The notes below the pieces were generated by a model. The model made no database searches and was not told where the DNA came from. It worked only from the letters and a program-made list of their open reading frames with translations. Shown piece after piece: positions 1 to 9,271 of a stretch of 64,000 nucleotides of DNA (the stretch's first letter is position 1; each line of letters starts with the position of its first letter). The DNA is taken from assembly GCF_008087665.1 (NCBI RefSeq), contig NZ_CP042912.1, forward strand, positions 3,224,001 through 3,288,000. Direction: 5' to 3'. A program made the translations under genes and the position numbers. The stretch comes from Mariniblastus fucicola. Its GTDB lineage: Bacteria; Planctomycetota; Planctomycetia; Pirellulales; Pirellulaceae.

Positions 1-623
1 TGCTTGGCCACGTAGTCTTCGACCGACTCCGATTTGTAATTGATGCCGGTCGCACCAAGCTTTTCAATGAGTGCCAACTGGCTGTCGCCGCCGCCTGTTG
101 AGTAGACGTCGGCGCCCCAGTATTTGGCGAGTTGAACAGCGATGTGCCCCACGCCGCCGGAACCGCCGTGAACCAGAACTTTCTGTCCTTTTTTGATTCC
201 CGCCCGAGTCAGACCTTCGTAAGCCGTGATGGCAACCAGCGGCAACGCGGCGGTTTCGGCCATCGACAGGTTCTTTGGTTTGCGAGCGATTAGTTTTGCG
301 TCGGCAGCGATGTACTCCGCGAGCGTTCCCGGCAAGTCCGCCAGTCCGCCGGCGCAGCCGTAAACTTCGTCGCCGGCTGAAAAATCAGTGACGTCTTCAC
401 CGACGGCTTCGATCGTGCCGGCAAAGTCCATCCCGAGAATGGCGGGTGCCTCGGGTGAAAGCGGAAGGTCTTCCCCCATCTTGCGGATCATTGTGTCGAC
501 GGTGTTAACGCTTGATGCGGCGATCTTGACCAGGACGTGGCCGGATTTGACTTCTGGTTTGTCGACTTCGACCGCTTCGAACTTCGCGTCTTCGCCGTAA
601 GTTTTGATGAGCATTGCTTTCAT
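1..623 (-). CDS. Zinc-type/quinone oxidoreductase (MDR superfamily), partial
   Basis: Translating the minus strand from the ATG at 623 gives an open frame of about 207 residues that runs off the left edge. It starts MKAMLIKTYGEDAKFEAV and has the GroES-like N-terminal domain of medium-chain dehydrogenases. The Rossmann segment HGGSGGVGHIAVQLAK follows near residue 155. The family transfers hydride from NAD(P)H to quinones or enones. The catalytic-zinc Cys-His pattern is not evident, so a zinc-independent quinone-oxidoreductase type is likely. A purine-rich GGAGAAGAA lies just before the start. The gene is divergent from the sugar-kinase operon. The C-terminus is outside the window, and substrate specificity cannot be told. 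Confidence 0.85.
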   Translation of the reverse strand, partial: MKAMLIKTYGEDAKFEAVEVDKPEVKSGHVLVKIAASSVNTVDTMIRKMGEDLPLSPEAPAILGMDFAGTIEAVGEDVTDFSAGDEVYGCAGGLADLPGTLAEYIAADAKLIARKPKNLSMAETAALPLVAITAYEGLTRAGIKKGQKVLVHGGSGGVGHIAVQLAKYWGADVYSTGGGDSQLALIEKLGATGINYKSESVEDYVAK

Positions 624-1170
624 GATTTCTTCTCCATTTGTTGTATATTTGTTTCGTTTGCAAGTAGCAGTGGCGTCCCACGTGCTGCGTGATGGGTTGA
701 GAGTTGGATGTAGGTGCAAGGTACCAGAATATGTCGCGGAACGATGGCGGAGACCAGGGTTTCAGCATTGGTTGCCGAAGTCATGTCCCCCTGAACGTTC
801 AATGCGTCGCTGCAAGTGAGAGAAGGCGGGAGCTACTTGTCATCGCATGAGGTTCGCAAAGCCTGTGCCAACGACGAGACTTGGACTGGTCTGCCAGATC
901 TTTAATTTTGGTGCCCAGATGTGCGCAGTCGTCGTCCTGAATGTCACGGAACGGACAATTTCAAAAATTGCGAAACCAGCTCTATCGCAAAACGGATGGC
1001 GTAGAATCGAACTTTGCCTGCCATTTAAGGCGGAATGAAATTTGCTATGATCGACAAATGTCAAAGTTTGGTTTGCTGAAAGTTTGGTTCGTCGGATGAC
1101 GCCGACTACGAATTAGGCGATGGTCCAGAATCGCGAACCTTGCGAACGCGAGTCCTTTAAGAGAAAAGTT
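624..1170. other. Intergenic region between divergent genes
   Basis: About 550 bp between the oxidoreductase (-) and the sugar kinase (+). The short frames here show no family features and no convincing ribosome sites. The promoters of both flanking genes presumably lie here, but I could not identify one with confidence; TATGAT near 1045 is a possible -10 for the kinase operon without a good -35. Confidence 0.4.
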
Positions 1171-2109
1171 ATGCTGGTTGTTGCTGGTGAAACCATTGTT
1201 GACCTAATTGAAGTAAGCGATCGCAAAGGTCAGTTTCAAGCTTTCACCGGCGGCGGGCCCTACAACGTCGCCAAAGGCGCTGCGAAGATGGAAGTGAAAA
1301 CCGGCTATCTGTCACCAGTGTCGACCGACTCGTTCGGAGATGACTTTGTCGCCGAGATGGAGGAGTTGAACGTCATCGCGCTTTCGCCGCGATCAAATGC
1401 GCCGTCCGGATTGGCGATTGTCAAAAAAGACGCAACCGGCCACCCGTCGTACTCGTTCTATCGCGAGCGCACTGCCGATCGGGATATAGATTTGCAGCGA
1501 GTCAAGGCCGCGATGCCTTCGGCGGCGAAAGCTTTCTACATTGGCGGATTGGCAATCGCTCACGGTCAGGACGCCGACATTTGGGCAGAGTTTCTCAACG
1601 ACGTGGCGTGTCCCGTGTTCGTGGATCCCAATATTCGCCCGACGTTTATCAAGGATCGCGAATCGTTCCTGCAGCGACTGGCGAAAATCTACGACGCTTC
1701 GCGTATCGTCAAGTTGTCCGATGAAGACATTGAGTGGATCGCGCCGGAAGTTCATCCGCACGACTACCTGGTCGAAGTCATGGACAAGCATGATGTCGCA
1801 TTGGGCTTGCTGACAATGGGAGCCAAAGGAGCCCACGCGATCACGAAATCTGGGGGAGACGTTTTCGTGGCAGCTCCGGTCGTCGAAACCGTGGACACCG
1901 TCGGTGCAGGAGACTGTTTCTCGGCCGCAAGTCTGGCTTCCTTGCTTTGCAAGAATTCGATCGACAGCATCCCGACGAACGAGGTCCTGGCTGAAGTATT
2001 GAACTACGCTGTCACCGCGGCAGCCATCAACTGCATGCGTTCGGGCGCCAATGCTCCGACACACGCCGAGATCACGCACGCCCTCTCCACGTCATCATTC
2101 ACTCCTTGA
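1171..2109 (+). CDS. PfkB-family carbohydrate kinase, likely fructokinase
   Basis: A 312-residue protein when started at ATG 1171 (MLVVAGETIVDL). The frame is open 17 codons further upstream, but those codons lack family similarity. It has the N-terminal substrate-binding GGGPYNVAKGAA segment and the C-terminal PfkB signature DTVGAGDCFSAAS, with the catalytic base Asp of GAGD near residue 247. Family members phosphorylate sugars with ATP. The next two genes are a transporter 4 bp downstream and a mannitol 2-dehydrogenase, so the likely substrate is the fructose made from mannitol. Substrate assignment is inference from context; kinase identity is firm. Confidence 0.88.
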   Translation: MLVVAGETIVDLIEVSDRKGQFQAFTGGGPYNVAKGAAKMEVKTGYLSPVSTDSFGDDFVAEMEELNVIALSPRSNAPSGLAIVKKDATGHPSYSFYRERTADRDIDLQRVKAAMPSAAKAFYIGGLAIAHGQDADIWAEFLNDVACPVFVDPNIRPTFIKDRESFLQRLAKIYDASRIVKLSDEDIEWIAPEVHPHDYLVEVMDKHDVALGLLTMGAKGAHAITKSGGDVFVAAPVVETVDTVGAGDCFSAASLASLLCKNSIDSIPTNEVLAEVLNYAVTAAAINCMRSGANAPTHAEITHALSTSSFTP

Positions 2110-2113
2110 AAAC

Positions 2114-3841
2114 ATGAATACACCTGAGACATCCCAGACGATTGCCTCGATGAGGCCGGAACAGCTGCCGATTCCCGAGCACGAATTGCACGGTTGGCGT
2201 CACTTTGTCGGGCTCTACGCAGCCGAACACGTAGCGGCGACCGAGTTCGTGATCGGCGCAACGTTTGTCTCATTGGGAGCGGCCACGAAAGACATCCTGA
2301 TCGGTTTGCTGATCGGTAACATTTTGGCCATCCTCAGTTGGACACTGATCACGGCACCGATCGCTGTTCAGACTCGCCTCAGCCTGTACACCTATCTGGA
2401 AAAGATCGCTGGCGATTCGATGACGAAGCTCTACAACTGGGCCAACGTGCTGATCTTCGCCGTCATTTCAGCAGCGATGATCACCGTATCGAGCACCGCT
2501 GTTCGACTGCTCTTCGGCATCCCGGCTCAATTGCAATGGTATCCCACAAGTGCATTTTTTGTCGCCGTCGTGTTGGCTGTTGGAATGATCGTCGTGTTGG
2601 TGGCGATGTATGGATTCAACGCGGTCGCAGAATTTTCAAGCGTTTGCGGACCGTGGCTGGTCGTGATGTTCATCAGCGGAGCATTGGTACTGTTTCCGGC
2701 GCTCGCGGAGAATGTTCTGGGGCGAACGACACTGTCGAGCTTGGCCGACTTTATCACGATCGGAGACCAGTCGATTTGGACCGGCACCAACAGCAACGGC
2801 GAACCGGGCATCGGACTCTGGGAAGTCATCGGGTTCGCGTGGGCTGCCAACACGATCACGCATTTTGGCTTGATCGACATGGCTTTGTTTCGCTACGCCA
2901 GGCGATCAGTTTACGGGCTGTGCACCAGTGCCGGGATGCTCTTTGGCCACTACATCGCGTGGATCGCGGCAGGCATCATGGGAGCCGGAGCAGCCGTTTT
3001 GCTGAAGTCCACGATTGTCGAACTGGATCCTGGCGACGTCGCGTTCAATGCTCTCGGACTGTCTGGTTACGTGATCGTGATTGTGGCGGGCTGGACAACA
3101 GCGAACGCGAACTTGTACCGCGCGGGCCTCGCAGCGCAAGCCATCTTTCACAACCATTCACGAAAGAAAGTCACTTTTGCAGTGGGCTGTGCGACGGTGG
3201 CAATCGCTTGTTTTCCGTTCGTGTATCGCCAGATCCTTCCGCTGTTAACCTATGCCGGATTGCTGGTCGTTCCCGTTGGAGCCATCGTTTTCGCGGAACA
3301 CGTTGTCTTTCCGCGCATCGGCTTCACACGATACTGGGCTCGCTACCGCAAGCTGACGCATAGCACGCCGGCGGTCGCGTCGTGGGGAGCCGGCCTCGTG
3401 TTTGGGTTTGGGCTAAACGCACTGAACGTGATGTCTTTCTTCTATCTGTTCCTTCCGACGTGGGTCTTTACGATCGTCTTGTACACCGTACTTTCGCAAC
3501 GATACGGAGCCGCCGAGAAGTATCCGGTCGAGGAAGCGGAAGAAGAGAAGCTGAATTTGGCGATCAGGAAATTCCAGACGCAGCAATCTTCGCAGCAGAA
3601 AGAGCACGCGGCCGATACGTCGACGATTTCGAAAATCCTTCGTGTCAGCGCCCAAGCCAGCTTGGCCCTGACACTGGCGTTGGCGCTCAACGTGATGTTC
3701 CGAAGCCCAGACGTTTCGACTTACGATTACCATCGCGGGATCTTTTATACTTGGGGATTTGTGTTCACAATCACTTATTTCGTGTCCGCCTACTGGAGGC
3801 TGCGACGTACCAAATCGCTGAACCAGTCGGACGCGAACTGA
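2114..3841 (+). CDS. NCS1-type (purine/cytosine permease-like) membrane transporter
   Basis: A 575-residue polytopic inner-membrane protein started at ATG 2114, 4 bp after the kinase stop. About twelve hydrophobic segments follow the cytoplasmic N-terminus ending ELHGWRHFVGLYAAEH. This N-terminal region and the GFAWAANTITHFGLIDMAL core resemble nucleobase:cation symporter-1 proteins. A charged cytoplasmic stretch (KYPVEEAEEEKLNLAIRKF) precedes two final membrane helices, an extension beyond the usual 400-450-residue CodB type. NCS1 proteins normally carry nucleobases, hydantoins or vitamins. Here the gene sits between a sugar kinase and a polyol dehydrogenase, which suggests another substrate. 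Family call good, substrate unknown. Confidence 0.8.
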   Translation: MNTPETSQTIASMRPEQLPIPEHELHGWRHFVGLYAAEHVAATEFVIGATFVSLGAATKDILIGLLIGNILAILSWTLITAPIAVQTRLSLYTYLEKIAGDSMTKLYNWANVLIFAVISAAMITVSSTAVRLLFGIPAQLQWYPTSAFFVAVVLAVGMIVVLVAMYGFNAVAEFSSVCGPWLVVMFISGALVLFPALAENVLGRTTLSSLADFITIGDQSIWTGTNSNGEPGIGLWEVIGFAWAANTITHFGLIDMALFRYARRSVYGLCTSAGMLFGHYIAWIAAGIMGAGAAVLLKSTIVELDPGDVAFNALGLSGYVIVIVAGWTTANANLYRAGLAAQAIFHNHSRKKVTFAVGCATVAIACFPFVYRQILPLLTYAGLLVVPVGAIVFAEHVVFPRIGFTRYWARYRKLTHSTPAVASWGAGLVFGFGLNALNVMSFFYLFLPTWVFTIVLYTVLSQRYGAAEKYPVEEAEEEKLNLAIRKFQTQQSSQQKEHAADTSTISKILRVSAQASLALTLALALNVMFRSPDVSTYDYHRGIFYTWGFVFTITYFVSAYWRLRRTKSLNQSDAN

Positions 3842-3918
3842 CACGTTGCCGATCAGACGATGCTGAATCAGACAATGACGAACCTCGATCAAAAACAATC
3901 AAATCGACAGTTTTTAAA

Positions 3919-5412
3919 ATGAACAACCTGCTCCTGTTGAAACAGAAAAATCTATCGCAACTACCCGCCGAAATCGGTCGGCCGTCTTACGATCGCGGCC
4001 AACTGACAGCGGGGATTGTGCACGTTGGCGTTGGCGGATTCCATCGCTCCCACGAAGCTGTTTACACCAATGAGCTGATGCAAGAGAGCGGAACTTCCGA
4101 GTGGGCGATCTGCGGCATCGGTCTGCGAGAATCTGATCGCAGGATGGCCGAAGTGCTTCGCAAACAGGATTACCTCTACACGCTGATCGAAAAACATCCT
4201 GACGGGGAAATCGAAAACAGAGTCATCGGTTCGCTGGTTGATTTCGTTCTGGGAGTAGACGATCGGTCGGCTGTTATTGATCGAATGGCTCATCCAGACA
4301 CGCGAATTGTCTCACTAACGATCACCGAAGGCGGCTACAATGTCGATGCGACTACCGGGAAATTTGACTTCTCCAACCCGGATGCACAACACGATCTCGA
4401 GAACCCTGCGTCGCCACGATTGGTTTTCGGATTTCTGACCGCCGCGTTGCGGAAACGGCGCGACAATGGACTACCGGCATTCACCGTTCAATCCTGCGAC
4501 AATATTCAGCACAACGGTGATCTGACGCGGAAGATTTTGCTGGATTTCGCGAACCGACAGGATGCTGAGTTGGCAAAATGGATTGAAGACGAAGTCAGTT
4601 TCCCCAACGCGATGGTCGATCGGATCACGCCAGTCACTACCGAAGCCGACATCAATTACCTTGCGAATACGTTCGGATTCCACGACGCGTGGCCGGTGAC
4701 TTGCGAGCCGTTTTGCCAATGGGTCATTGAAGACAACTTTTCCAACGGTCGGCCCGAATGGGAGAAAGTCGGAGCACAATTCGTTTCCGATGTGACGCCT
4801 TACGAGACGATGAAGCTGAGGCTGCTCAACGCCGGACATTCCGTGTTGGGGATTCTCGGCTCGATTTTTGGCCACGAGACGATCGACGGCTGTGTCAAGG
4901 ACGAGTTGTTTGCTTCTTACTTGCGAACGTTTATGGATGTCGAAGCCACGCCAACGCTCGACGCTGTCGCAGGCATTGACCTGGACCAGTACAAAGACAC
5001 GCTGATCGAGCGATTTGGCAATCCAAACATCAAGGATCGACTGGAACGGATCTGCTTGGAAAGTTCCAGCAAGCTTCCTGTCTTTCTGATTCCGACAATT
5101 AATGACAATCTGGAACGCGGCGGCAGCATCAAATTCGCGGCATTGGTGGTCGCAGCATGGTGCTACTACAGTGACAAAGGCGTCGATCAACACGGCAAGG
5201 AACTGGAGATCGTCGACGAGCTAAAAACGCTGCTACACAATGCCGCGAAGGAAACGGGCAGGGACAAGTTATCCTTCCTGAAACTGAAACAGGTGTTCGG
5301 CGGTCTGGCCCAGAACCATCGCTTCGCTGAAGTGTACATTGAAATGATCGATGCACTTTACGCCAACCCGGACGTTTCGGTCCTGATGCGAAAGCTTCTG
5401 TCAGACAGCTAA
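3919..5412 (+). CDS. Mannitol 2-dehydrogenase (long-chain polyol dehydrogenase family)
   Basis: A 497-residue protein started at ATG 3919 (MNNLLLLKQKNLSQL); the frame is open far upstream only as a shadow of the transporter. It carries the nucleotide-binding GIVHVGVGGFHRSHEA at residues 33-48, the VSLTITEGGYN segment and the catalytic motif K299-x4-N304-x2-H307 (KLRLLNAGH), matching the Lys/Asn/His site of Pseudomonas mannitol 2-dehydrogenase. It would oxidise D-mannitol to D-fructose with NAD+. Related members act on mannonate, fructuronate or arabinitol, so the exact polyol remains open. It is the last gene of the kinase-transporter operon, 77 bp after the transporter. Confidence 0.9.
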   Translation: MNNLLLLKQKNLSQLPAEIGRPSYDRGQLTAGIVHVGVGGFHRSHEAVYTNELMQESGTSEWAICGIGLRESDRRMAEVLRKQDYLYTLIEKHPDGEIENRVIGSLVDFVLGVDDRSAVIDRMAHPDTRIVSLTITEGGYNVDATTGKFDFSNPDAQHDLENPASPRLVFGFLTAALRKRRDNGLPAFTVQSCDNIQHNGDLTRKILLDFANRQDAELAKWIEDEVSFPNAMVDRITPVTTEADINYLANTFGFHDAWPVTCEPFCQWVIEDNFSNGRPEWEKVGAQFVSDVTPYETMKLRLLNAGHSVLGILGSIFGHETIDGCVKDELFASYLRTFMDVEATPTLDAVAGIDLDQYKDTLIERFGNPNIKDRLERICLESSSKLPVFLIPTINDNLERGGSIKFAALVVAAWCYYSDKGVDQHGKELEIVDELKTLLHNAAKETGRDKLSFLKLKQVFGGLAQNHRFAEVYIEMIDALYANPDVSVLMRKLLSDS

Positions 5413-5511
5413 TCGTCAGGCAATTGATCGCAGATTGGGCGGCCCATAGTCGCTGCGGCAAATCCAGTTCATATTCCTTGCGGCCATTGGACTGGTGTCG
5501 GTCATTCGTCC

Positions 5512-6855
5512 CTAGCCTTCGATTCCGTGCTGCTTCATCATGCGATAGAGCTTGCGACGCTCTACGCCCAGGACGCGAGCCGCCGCCGATTTATTGCCGT
5601 TTTCCTGTTCAAGCACGTCTTTAATATGTTGGCATTGTAAAGCCATCAACGATCCCGCAGCCATTGACCCGTTGGTAGAGCGGACCAAACTGGAGTCCGA
5701 ACCCTTATCCAGTTCTTCCGGCAAATCGTCGATCGTGATCAAGTCATCCGCAAGGATTTTAGCACGCTTGATGGTGTTGATCAGTTGGCGAACGTTACCG
5801 GGCCACTCGTAAGATTCCAACGAAGCCCTGGCGTCGTCTTCCAGTTCGTGCGTTTCGCCGACGAAATGATTTACCAGCATTCCAATGTCATCACCGCGGT
5901 CGCGCAATGGCGGCAACTCGACGGTCAGCACGTTAATCCGATAGTAGAGGTCTTCGCGAAAGCGGCCTTCTTCGACTTCCGTCTTCAGATTCCGATTCGT
6001 CGCGGCCACGATTCTCACATCGACACGACGCTCTTTTTCTGAACCGACCCGTCGCAGCGAGCCGTCTTCGAGGACTCGAAGAAGTTTGGGCTGTAGAGCC
6101 AGCGGCATCTCGCCGATTTCATCGATAAACAGTGTGCTGCCATCGGCGACTTCGAACAAGCCTGGTTTTGCGGCGGTGGCACCAGTAAACGAACCCTTCT
6201 CGTGGCCAAACAGCTCGCTCTCAACCAATTGTTCCGGCAGTGCCGCACAATTTACCGTCACCATCGGTCGGGCGGATCGGGAACTTCCTCGATGGATCGC
6301 TTGAGCCACCAGTTCCTTACCCGTTCCGCTTTCGCCTTCGATTAGAACCGGGTTGTCGGTTGGCGCAACGCGCTCAATCAACCGAAAGACTTTCGCGATC
6401 GCTTCGGACTGCCCGATCATCTCCTTCGCGGGCGGTTGCGAGCGGTCAATGACTTCCCGAAGTTGAGAATTCTCTTTACGAAGTTGACGACGCTCCATCG
6501 CGGCAATACATCTTCGTTCCAACTCCGGCATCGAAAACGGCTTGGACAAAAAATCAAACACGCCTCGACGCATCGACTCAACGGCGTTCTGGATCGTTCC
6601 TTCTCCGGTCAGCACAATGACTTCGGTGTCCGGATTCACGTCGCGCATGCGTTGCACCAGTTCCAACCCGCTGAGTCCGGGAAGATTCCAATCCAGAACC
6701 GCGATCCCGAAATCTCTTTTATCGCACTGGCTGATGCCGTCCTGTCCGCTGGTCGTATGGATCACGTTGTGTCCGTTTTTTTCAAACCATCGAACGTAGC
6801 CTGCGGCAAGGTCGTCGTCATCGTCTACAAACAGAATGTCGAAAGATTCTTTCAT
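5512..6855 (-). CDS. Sigma-54-dependent response regulator, NtrC family
   Basis: 447 residues in three domains. The receiver has the acidic cluster VDDDDD and phospho-acceptor D55 (AVLDWNLPG). The AAA+ domain has Walker A GESGTGKE (174-181), the sigma-54 contact loop GSFTGA (221-226) in place of the commoner GAFTGA, and Walker B TLFIDEIGEM. The C-terminal Fis-type helix-turn-helix is NKSAAARVLGVERRKLYRMM. It should activate sigma-54 promoters when phosphorylated. It is divergent from a histidine kinase 169 bp away, its likely partner; target genes are unknown. Confidence 0.93.
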   Translation of the reverse strand: MKESFDILFVDDDDDLAAGYVRWFEKNGHNVIHTTSGQDGISQCDKRDFGIAVLDWNLPGLSGLELVQRMRDVNPDTEVIVLTGEGTIQNAVESMRRGVFDFLSKPFSMPELERRCIAAMERRQLRKENSQLREVIDRSQPPAKEMIGQSEAIAKVFRLIERVAPTDNPVLIEGESGTGKELVAQAIHRGSSRSARPMVTVNCAALPEQLVESELFGHEKGSFTGATAAKPGLFEVADGSTLFIDEIGEMPLALQPKLLRVLEDGSLRRVGSEKERRVDVRIVAATNRNLKTEVEEGRFREDLYYRINVLTVELPPLRDRGDDIGMLVNHFVGETHELEDDARASLESYEWPGNVRQLINTIKRAKILADDLITIDDLPEELDKGSDSSLVRSTNGSMAAGSLMALQCQHIKDVLEQENGNKSAAARVLGVERRKLYRMMKQHGIEG

Positions 6856-7024
6856 GGCGAGGGCATTGTAGTGGAGGCAGTCGGATGGTTACAGCGTCGG
6901 GGCGAGTGCTCCTGTTCGATTCCAATCCGGATTTTGTCAGGAATTCGTCCCCGGGGCTACTGCTTCGTCTGCCAGAACGATTCAGCACCAGCAAAATGCG
7001 TGAGAAACTATTACACTGGGCGGG

Positions 7025-8638
7025 ATGCACGAAGAACACAAAATGCTGGAAAGCGAACTGCGTGGTCAGACACGCGTCCTTCGGCGACTGGCTCAAGGTG
7101 CGTCGCTGGAGGAAACTCTGGACACGCTCGTCGCTGTCGCCGAGGAAACACGGCCGGACATGATCGGCTCAATACTGTTGCTGGACAGGCAGAGCGGTTT
7201 ACTGAGACATGGCGCATCCAGGAGCTTGCCCGAGAGCTATTGCAATGTTGTTGATGGCACTGCTCCAGGACCAGAAGTCGGTTCCTGCGGTACGGCGGCT
7301 TACTTTGGCAAGCGAATCATCGTCGAGGATATCGCCACGGATCCGCTTTGGAAAAGCGTTCGACAATTTGCGCTCGATGCTTCGCTTCGGGCCTGTTGGT
7401 CGGAACCGATCATGGATTCAGCAGGGGAGATCCTCGGGACGTTTGCGATGTACTACCGTGAACCGCGAAAGCCCAATCAGAGTGAACTGGATTTTGTAAC
7501 CGGCAGCGCAAACCTGGCAGCACTTGCCATCGAGCGAGTCCGGTATCAGCAAGAAGTCGAGCGGGAACGCGCCGTGCTGAAAACGCTAGTCGCGAGCGTT
7601 CCGGACGCTCTAATTTCCGGTGGTCTTGATCGGAGAATTACTCATTTCAGCCGTAGTGCGTCGCGAATTTTCGGATACGAGCCAGAAGAAGTCCTCGGCA
7701 AACTGACTTCTGTTCTGTACGCCAATCCTGATGACTTTCAACTGTTGGCGAAGGAAAGGTTTAACCCGGAGTCGCACGAGAATCTTGAGATCAAGGAAGT
7801 CATGTGGCGTCGGAAGTCCGGTGAAACGTTTCCGGGCGAACTGATGGGCGCGACCATTCGTGATGAATCGGGAACGCCACACGGGTACATCGGTATGGTG
7901 CGTGACATTACCGATCGCAAAATTGCAGAGGCAAAACTGGCGGAGAGCCAACACAAACTTTTGCAGTCAGAACGACTGGCGGCGATGGGGCAGATGGTGT
8001 CTGCGATTGCTCACGAAAGCCGCAATGCGTTGCAGCGGATTCAGGTGGGTGTCGATGTGTTGCGTTACGAAATCGCAGAAGGCACGGAAGAACGCGAAGA
8101 TCTTGAGCGGATCTTTCGAGCCAAACACGATCTGGAGCATTTGCACAACGATCTACGGAGCTTTGCTGGCCCGATTCAGCTGGAAATGACCGATGGCGAT
8201 TTGTCGGATGTCTGGCGACTCGCGTGGAGTAACTTGCAGGTCTCGCATGCGGATCGGAAAGCTGAATTGATTGAGCATTCGACTTGCGATGATTTAACTT
8301 GTCGCTTCGACGCATTTCGGCTGGAACAGGTGTTTCGCAACCTCTTCGAAAATTCGCTCGCTGCCGGCCGTGACCCTGTGCAGGTTACGGTCACTTGTGC
8401 AAATACGGACATCGATGGCAAACCTGCAATTTCAATCTCGGTCCGTGATAACGGTCCCGGGATGCCCGATGAGGTGAAAGCTCGTGTTTTTGACGCTTTT
8501 CACACCACAAAGGCCAAAGGGACCGGCTTGGGCATGGCAATTGCCAAAAGATTCATCGACGCACATGAAGGCTCGATCACGGTTGTTGACGGGAAGATAG
8601 GCGCTGAGTTTCGAATCTCGTTGCCGCGTCATGCCTAG
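7025..8638 (+). CDS. Hybrid-sensor histidine kinase with GAF and PAS domains
   Basis: 537 residues with no membrane segment, so probably cytoplasmic. An N-terminal GAF domain (about 15-175, with GSCGTAAYFGKRIIVEDI) is followed by a PAS/PAC domain (about 185-300, ending YIGMVRDITDRK). A HisKA-type helix carries the phospho-accepting His near residue 330 (AIAHESRNALQ). The HATPase_c domain has N box FRNLFENSL, G1 DNGPGMP and G2 GTGLGMAIAK. It likely phosphorylates the divergent NtrC-type regulator, the receiver encoded next downstream, or both. The signal it senses is not evident. There is no receiver domain in this protein itself. Confidence 0.92.
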   Translation: MHEEHKMLESELRGQTRVLRRLAQGASLEETLDTLVAVAEETRPDMIGSILLLDRQSGLLRHGASRSLPESYCNVVDGTAPGPEVGSCGTAAYFGKRIIVEDIATDPLWKSVRQFALDASLRACWSEPIMDSAGEILGTFAMYYREPRKPNQSELDFVTGSANLAALAIERVRYQQEVERERAVLKTLVASVPDALISGGLDRRITHFSRSASRIFGYEPEEVLGKLTSVLYANPDDFQLLAKERFNPESHENLEIKEVMWRRKSGETFPGELMGATIRDESGTPHGYIGMVRDITDRKIAEAKLAESQHKLLQSERLAAMGQMVSAIAHESRNALQRIQVGVDVLRYEIAEGTEEREDLERIFRAKHDLEHLHNDLRSFAGPIQLEMTDGDLSDVWRLAWSNLQVSHADRKAELIEHSTCDDLTCRFDAFRLEQVFRNLFENSLAAGRDPVQVTVTCANTDIDGKPAISISVRDNGPGMPDEVKARVFDAFHTTKAKGTGLGMAIAKRFIDAHEGSITVVDGKIGAEFRISLPRHA

Positions 8639-8867
8639 CTGCCGGTTTTGATTCCAGCGTGATGCAGAAATGTCCGACCTTAGCGAACGGGCGTCGGTTG
8701 CACGCGGACGGATTGAAGAAAAGCTGGGTCTGGAATGGTTTGCGAAAAACTTTCTTTGATCAACTGTGCTTAATATGTCGTCCATTGCGAACAATCAGCG
8801 TGTCCCGACTCACTCACCCGTGGTCACGATAAAACCTGTAGCAGGCGGGAGCGAGGCTCTCGACGAT

Positions 8868-9227
8868 ATGACAACCAAACTCAAAATCGTGATTGCCGAT
8901 GACGAAGCAGATATTCGTCACGGGCTTCGCCGACTGCTCACGCGACTTGGCTACAACGTCGTTGGGGAAGCAGCCGACGGTCTGGCTCTGGTTGCGGTTT
9001 GCGATGCCGAACGCCCCGATCTGGTGATCACTGATTTTCGCATGCCAGAGAAATCTGGAGTTGAGGCCGCGAACGAAATCGTCGAAAAGCAAGACATTCC
9101 TTTTATCATCGTTTCGTCTTACGATCCCGCTGTCGATCAGAAACCTGCTTTCATATCGGACTATCTGCAAAAGCCAGTTTGCGTTTCCGAGCTAAAAGCC
9201 GCCATCGAGCGAGCTTGCCCTGCGTAG
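8868..9227 (+). CDS. Single-domain response regulator (CheY-like receiver)
   Basis: A 119-residue receiver started at ATG 8868 (MTTKLKIVIADDEAD); the frame is open 34 codons upstream, but that stretch is not receiver-like. It shows the acidic pair DDE (11-13), phospho-acceptor D56 (LVITDFRMP) and the conserved Lys in DYLQKP. There is no output domain. It follows the histidine kinase by about 230 bp on the same strand and may work as a phosphate relay or sink, or through a protein partner. GAGG 11 bp before the ATG is a plausible ribosome site. Confidence 0.88.
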   Translation: MTTKLKIVIADDEADIRHGLRRLLTRLGYNVVGEAADGLALVAVCDAERPDLVITDFRMPEKSGVEAANEIVEKQDIPFIIVSSYDPAVDQKPAFISDYLQKPVCVSELKAAIERACPA

Positions 9228-9271
9228 CGACGAGCGGAATCGGCTTGGTGGTTCAACGCATCAAAAATCCG

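Noticed and set aside
505-1064. Short frames in the left intergenic region
   Set aside because: They overlap each other on both strands and show no protein-like features.
2338-3363. 341-residue + frame inside the transporter gene
   Set aside because: Arg/His/Ser-rich out-of-frame shadow of the transporter.
6436-7254. 272-residue + frame across the NtrC-type gene
   Set aside because: It is antisense to a regulator with complete motifs and runs into the start of the histidine kinase.
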